From Chitiniphilus shinanonensis DSM 23277 (GTDB lineage Bacteria > Pseudomonadota > Gammaproteobacteria > Burkholderiales > Chitinibacteraceae), in NCBI RefSeq assembly GCF_000374805.1, contig NZ_KB895335.1, forward strand, positions 1 through 64,000: DNA of 64,000 nt. The letters are read 5' to 3'. The position numbers and the translations under genes were made by a program. A model generated the notes under the pieces. It was given only the letters and a program-made list of their open reading frames with translations. It had not been told where the DNA came from and did no database searches. Shown piece after piece: positions 63,396 to 64,000 of this stretch. The stretch's first letter is position 1. Each line of letters begins with the position of its first letter.

Positions 63396-64000
63396 TCAGC
63401 GATAGACGGGATAGAAACTGGTCAGGCGCGGATAGCAGCGCGGCTCCTCCTGCGGGCGGGCGTACTTTTCCACCGGCAGCGGGCGCATCTGCGGCAGCGA
63501 TTGCAGCCGCGACAGGTCGTCCACCGCCCAGGCGTCGCGGCGCGCCTCGAACTCGGCCTTCAGACCATCGCACAGCGCGTTGCGCAGCCAGATGTGCGCC
63601 GGGTCGTGATGGCGCCGGGCATGCCAGTACAGCGACAGCGTGACCTGCGGCAGATCGAACGGCAGCGGCACCACCTTCAGGCCACGCCGGCCGGCGGCGC
63701 GCAGGACCAATTCGGGCGCGGTGAGCAGCAGGTCGCTCTCGCTCACCAGGTCGAACGCCGCCGCGTATTGCGACAGTTGCAGCTTCACCCGACGCTCGCG
63801 CCCCAGCGTCGCCAGTCGGTTGTCGACCATCTGGCCCAGTTCCTGGCCCAGGCGCAGTTGCAGCTGCGACGTCGCGCAATACGCATCCAGCGACAACTCG
63901 CCGTCACGCAGTGCGGGGTGGTTGGCGCGCAGCGCGCACATCACCCGGTCGCGGCATACCACGCGCTGGTAGACATCGGCCGGAGCGTCGAACGCCAGCC
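63396..64000 (-). CDS. LysR family transcriptional regulator (C-terminal part, cut by window edge)
   Basis: The frame stays open to the right edge, so only the last 201 codons or so are present. They cover the effector-binding domain: RVVCRDRVMCALRANHPALR is the typical hinge strand, followed by FDLVSESDLLLTAPELVLR and LPFDLPQVTLSLYWHARRHH, a pattern of the LysR substrate-binding fold. The DNA-binding N-terminus lies outside. Ligand unknown. Confidence 0.85.
   Translation of the reverse strand, partial: LAFDAPADVYQRVVCRDRVMCALRANHPALRDGELSLDAYCATSQLQLRLGQELGQMVDNRLATLGRERRVKLQLSQYAAAFDLVSESDLLLTAPELVLRAAGRRGLKVVPLPFDLPQVTLSLYWHARRHHDPAHIWLRNALCDGLKAEFEARRDAWAVDDLSRLQSLPQMRPLPVEKYARPQEEPRCYPRLTSFYPVYR

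Overview
The window is very G+C-rich and densely coded. No rRNA, tRNA or CRISPR array was recognised. Gene content and order point to a chitin-degrading betaproteobacterium, most likely of the order Neisseriales. Supporting features are dapF-DUF484-xerC, pepA-holC divergent from lptFG, glyQ/glyS followed by gmhB-plsC-YgjP, and a large multidomain secreted chitinase. The assignment is inferred from these features only; no database was searched.

Layout. 1-6.6 kb: a sugar ABC transporter (binding protein, two permeases, ATPase), with a second binding protein of another subfamily (GtsA-like) divergent to it. Two copies of a polypurine/polypyrimidine repeat sit in this region. 6.6-10.8 kb: an SBP_bac_3-like periplasmic protein, the Ada alkylation-repair regulator, an MFS exporter and a PAAR spike protein with a C-terminal extension. 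10.83-11.54 kb: a non-coding tandem array of four units with a regular 157-158 bp period. 11.5-21 kb, minus strand: xerC, DUF484, dapF, a CoA-binding protein, a GGDEF-EAL protein, argA and galE; then lptF-lptG. 22.4-25.6 kb: pepA, holC and an unusual acidic protein carrying a duplicated DIPVLTE motif. 25.7-26.8 kb: a YqjD/YqjE/YqjK-like envelope-stress trio, then valS. 29.9-33.5 kb: a two-CBM secreted protein and a GH18 chitinase. 34.1-42.9 kb: a QueD-like enzyme, a VanZ-like membrane protein, a polyamine ABC operon with two tandem binding proteins, and a repeat-containing lipoprotein. 43-51.6 kb: dgt, a small lipoprotein, a divergent pseudouridine-synthase-like protein, and the glyQ-lipoprotein-glyS-orphan-gmhB-plsC-YgjP run. 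51.9-64 kb: slt, an NAD-dependent epimerase-like protein, a one-domain RRM protein, a D-lactate dehydrogenase, a FixL/FixJ-type two-component pair, yaaA, wrbA, an EAL-HDOD protein, a small zinc-ribbon membrane protein and a LysR regulator cut by the right edge.

Most genes are housekeeping. The less ordinary content is (i) several intergenic repeat families, three of them long hairpins abutting stop codons (xerC, the PotI-like permease, gmhB), (ii) a secreted protein with two small chitin-binding modules joined by an Asp-rich spacer beside the chitinase, (iii) the DIPVLTE protein coupled to holC, (iv) a PAAR protein with a transthyretin-like tail and no other type VI gene nearby, and (v) orphan or divergent small proteins inside conserved operons. 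I did not find a clearly new multi-gene system. These items are the best leads.
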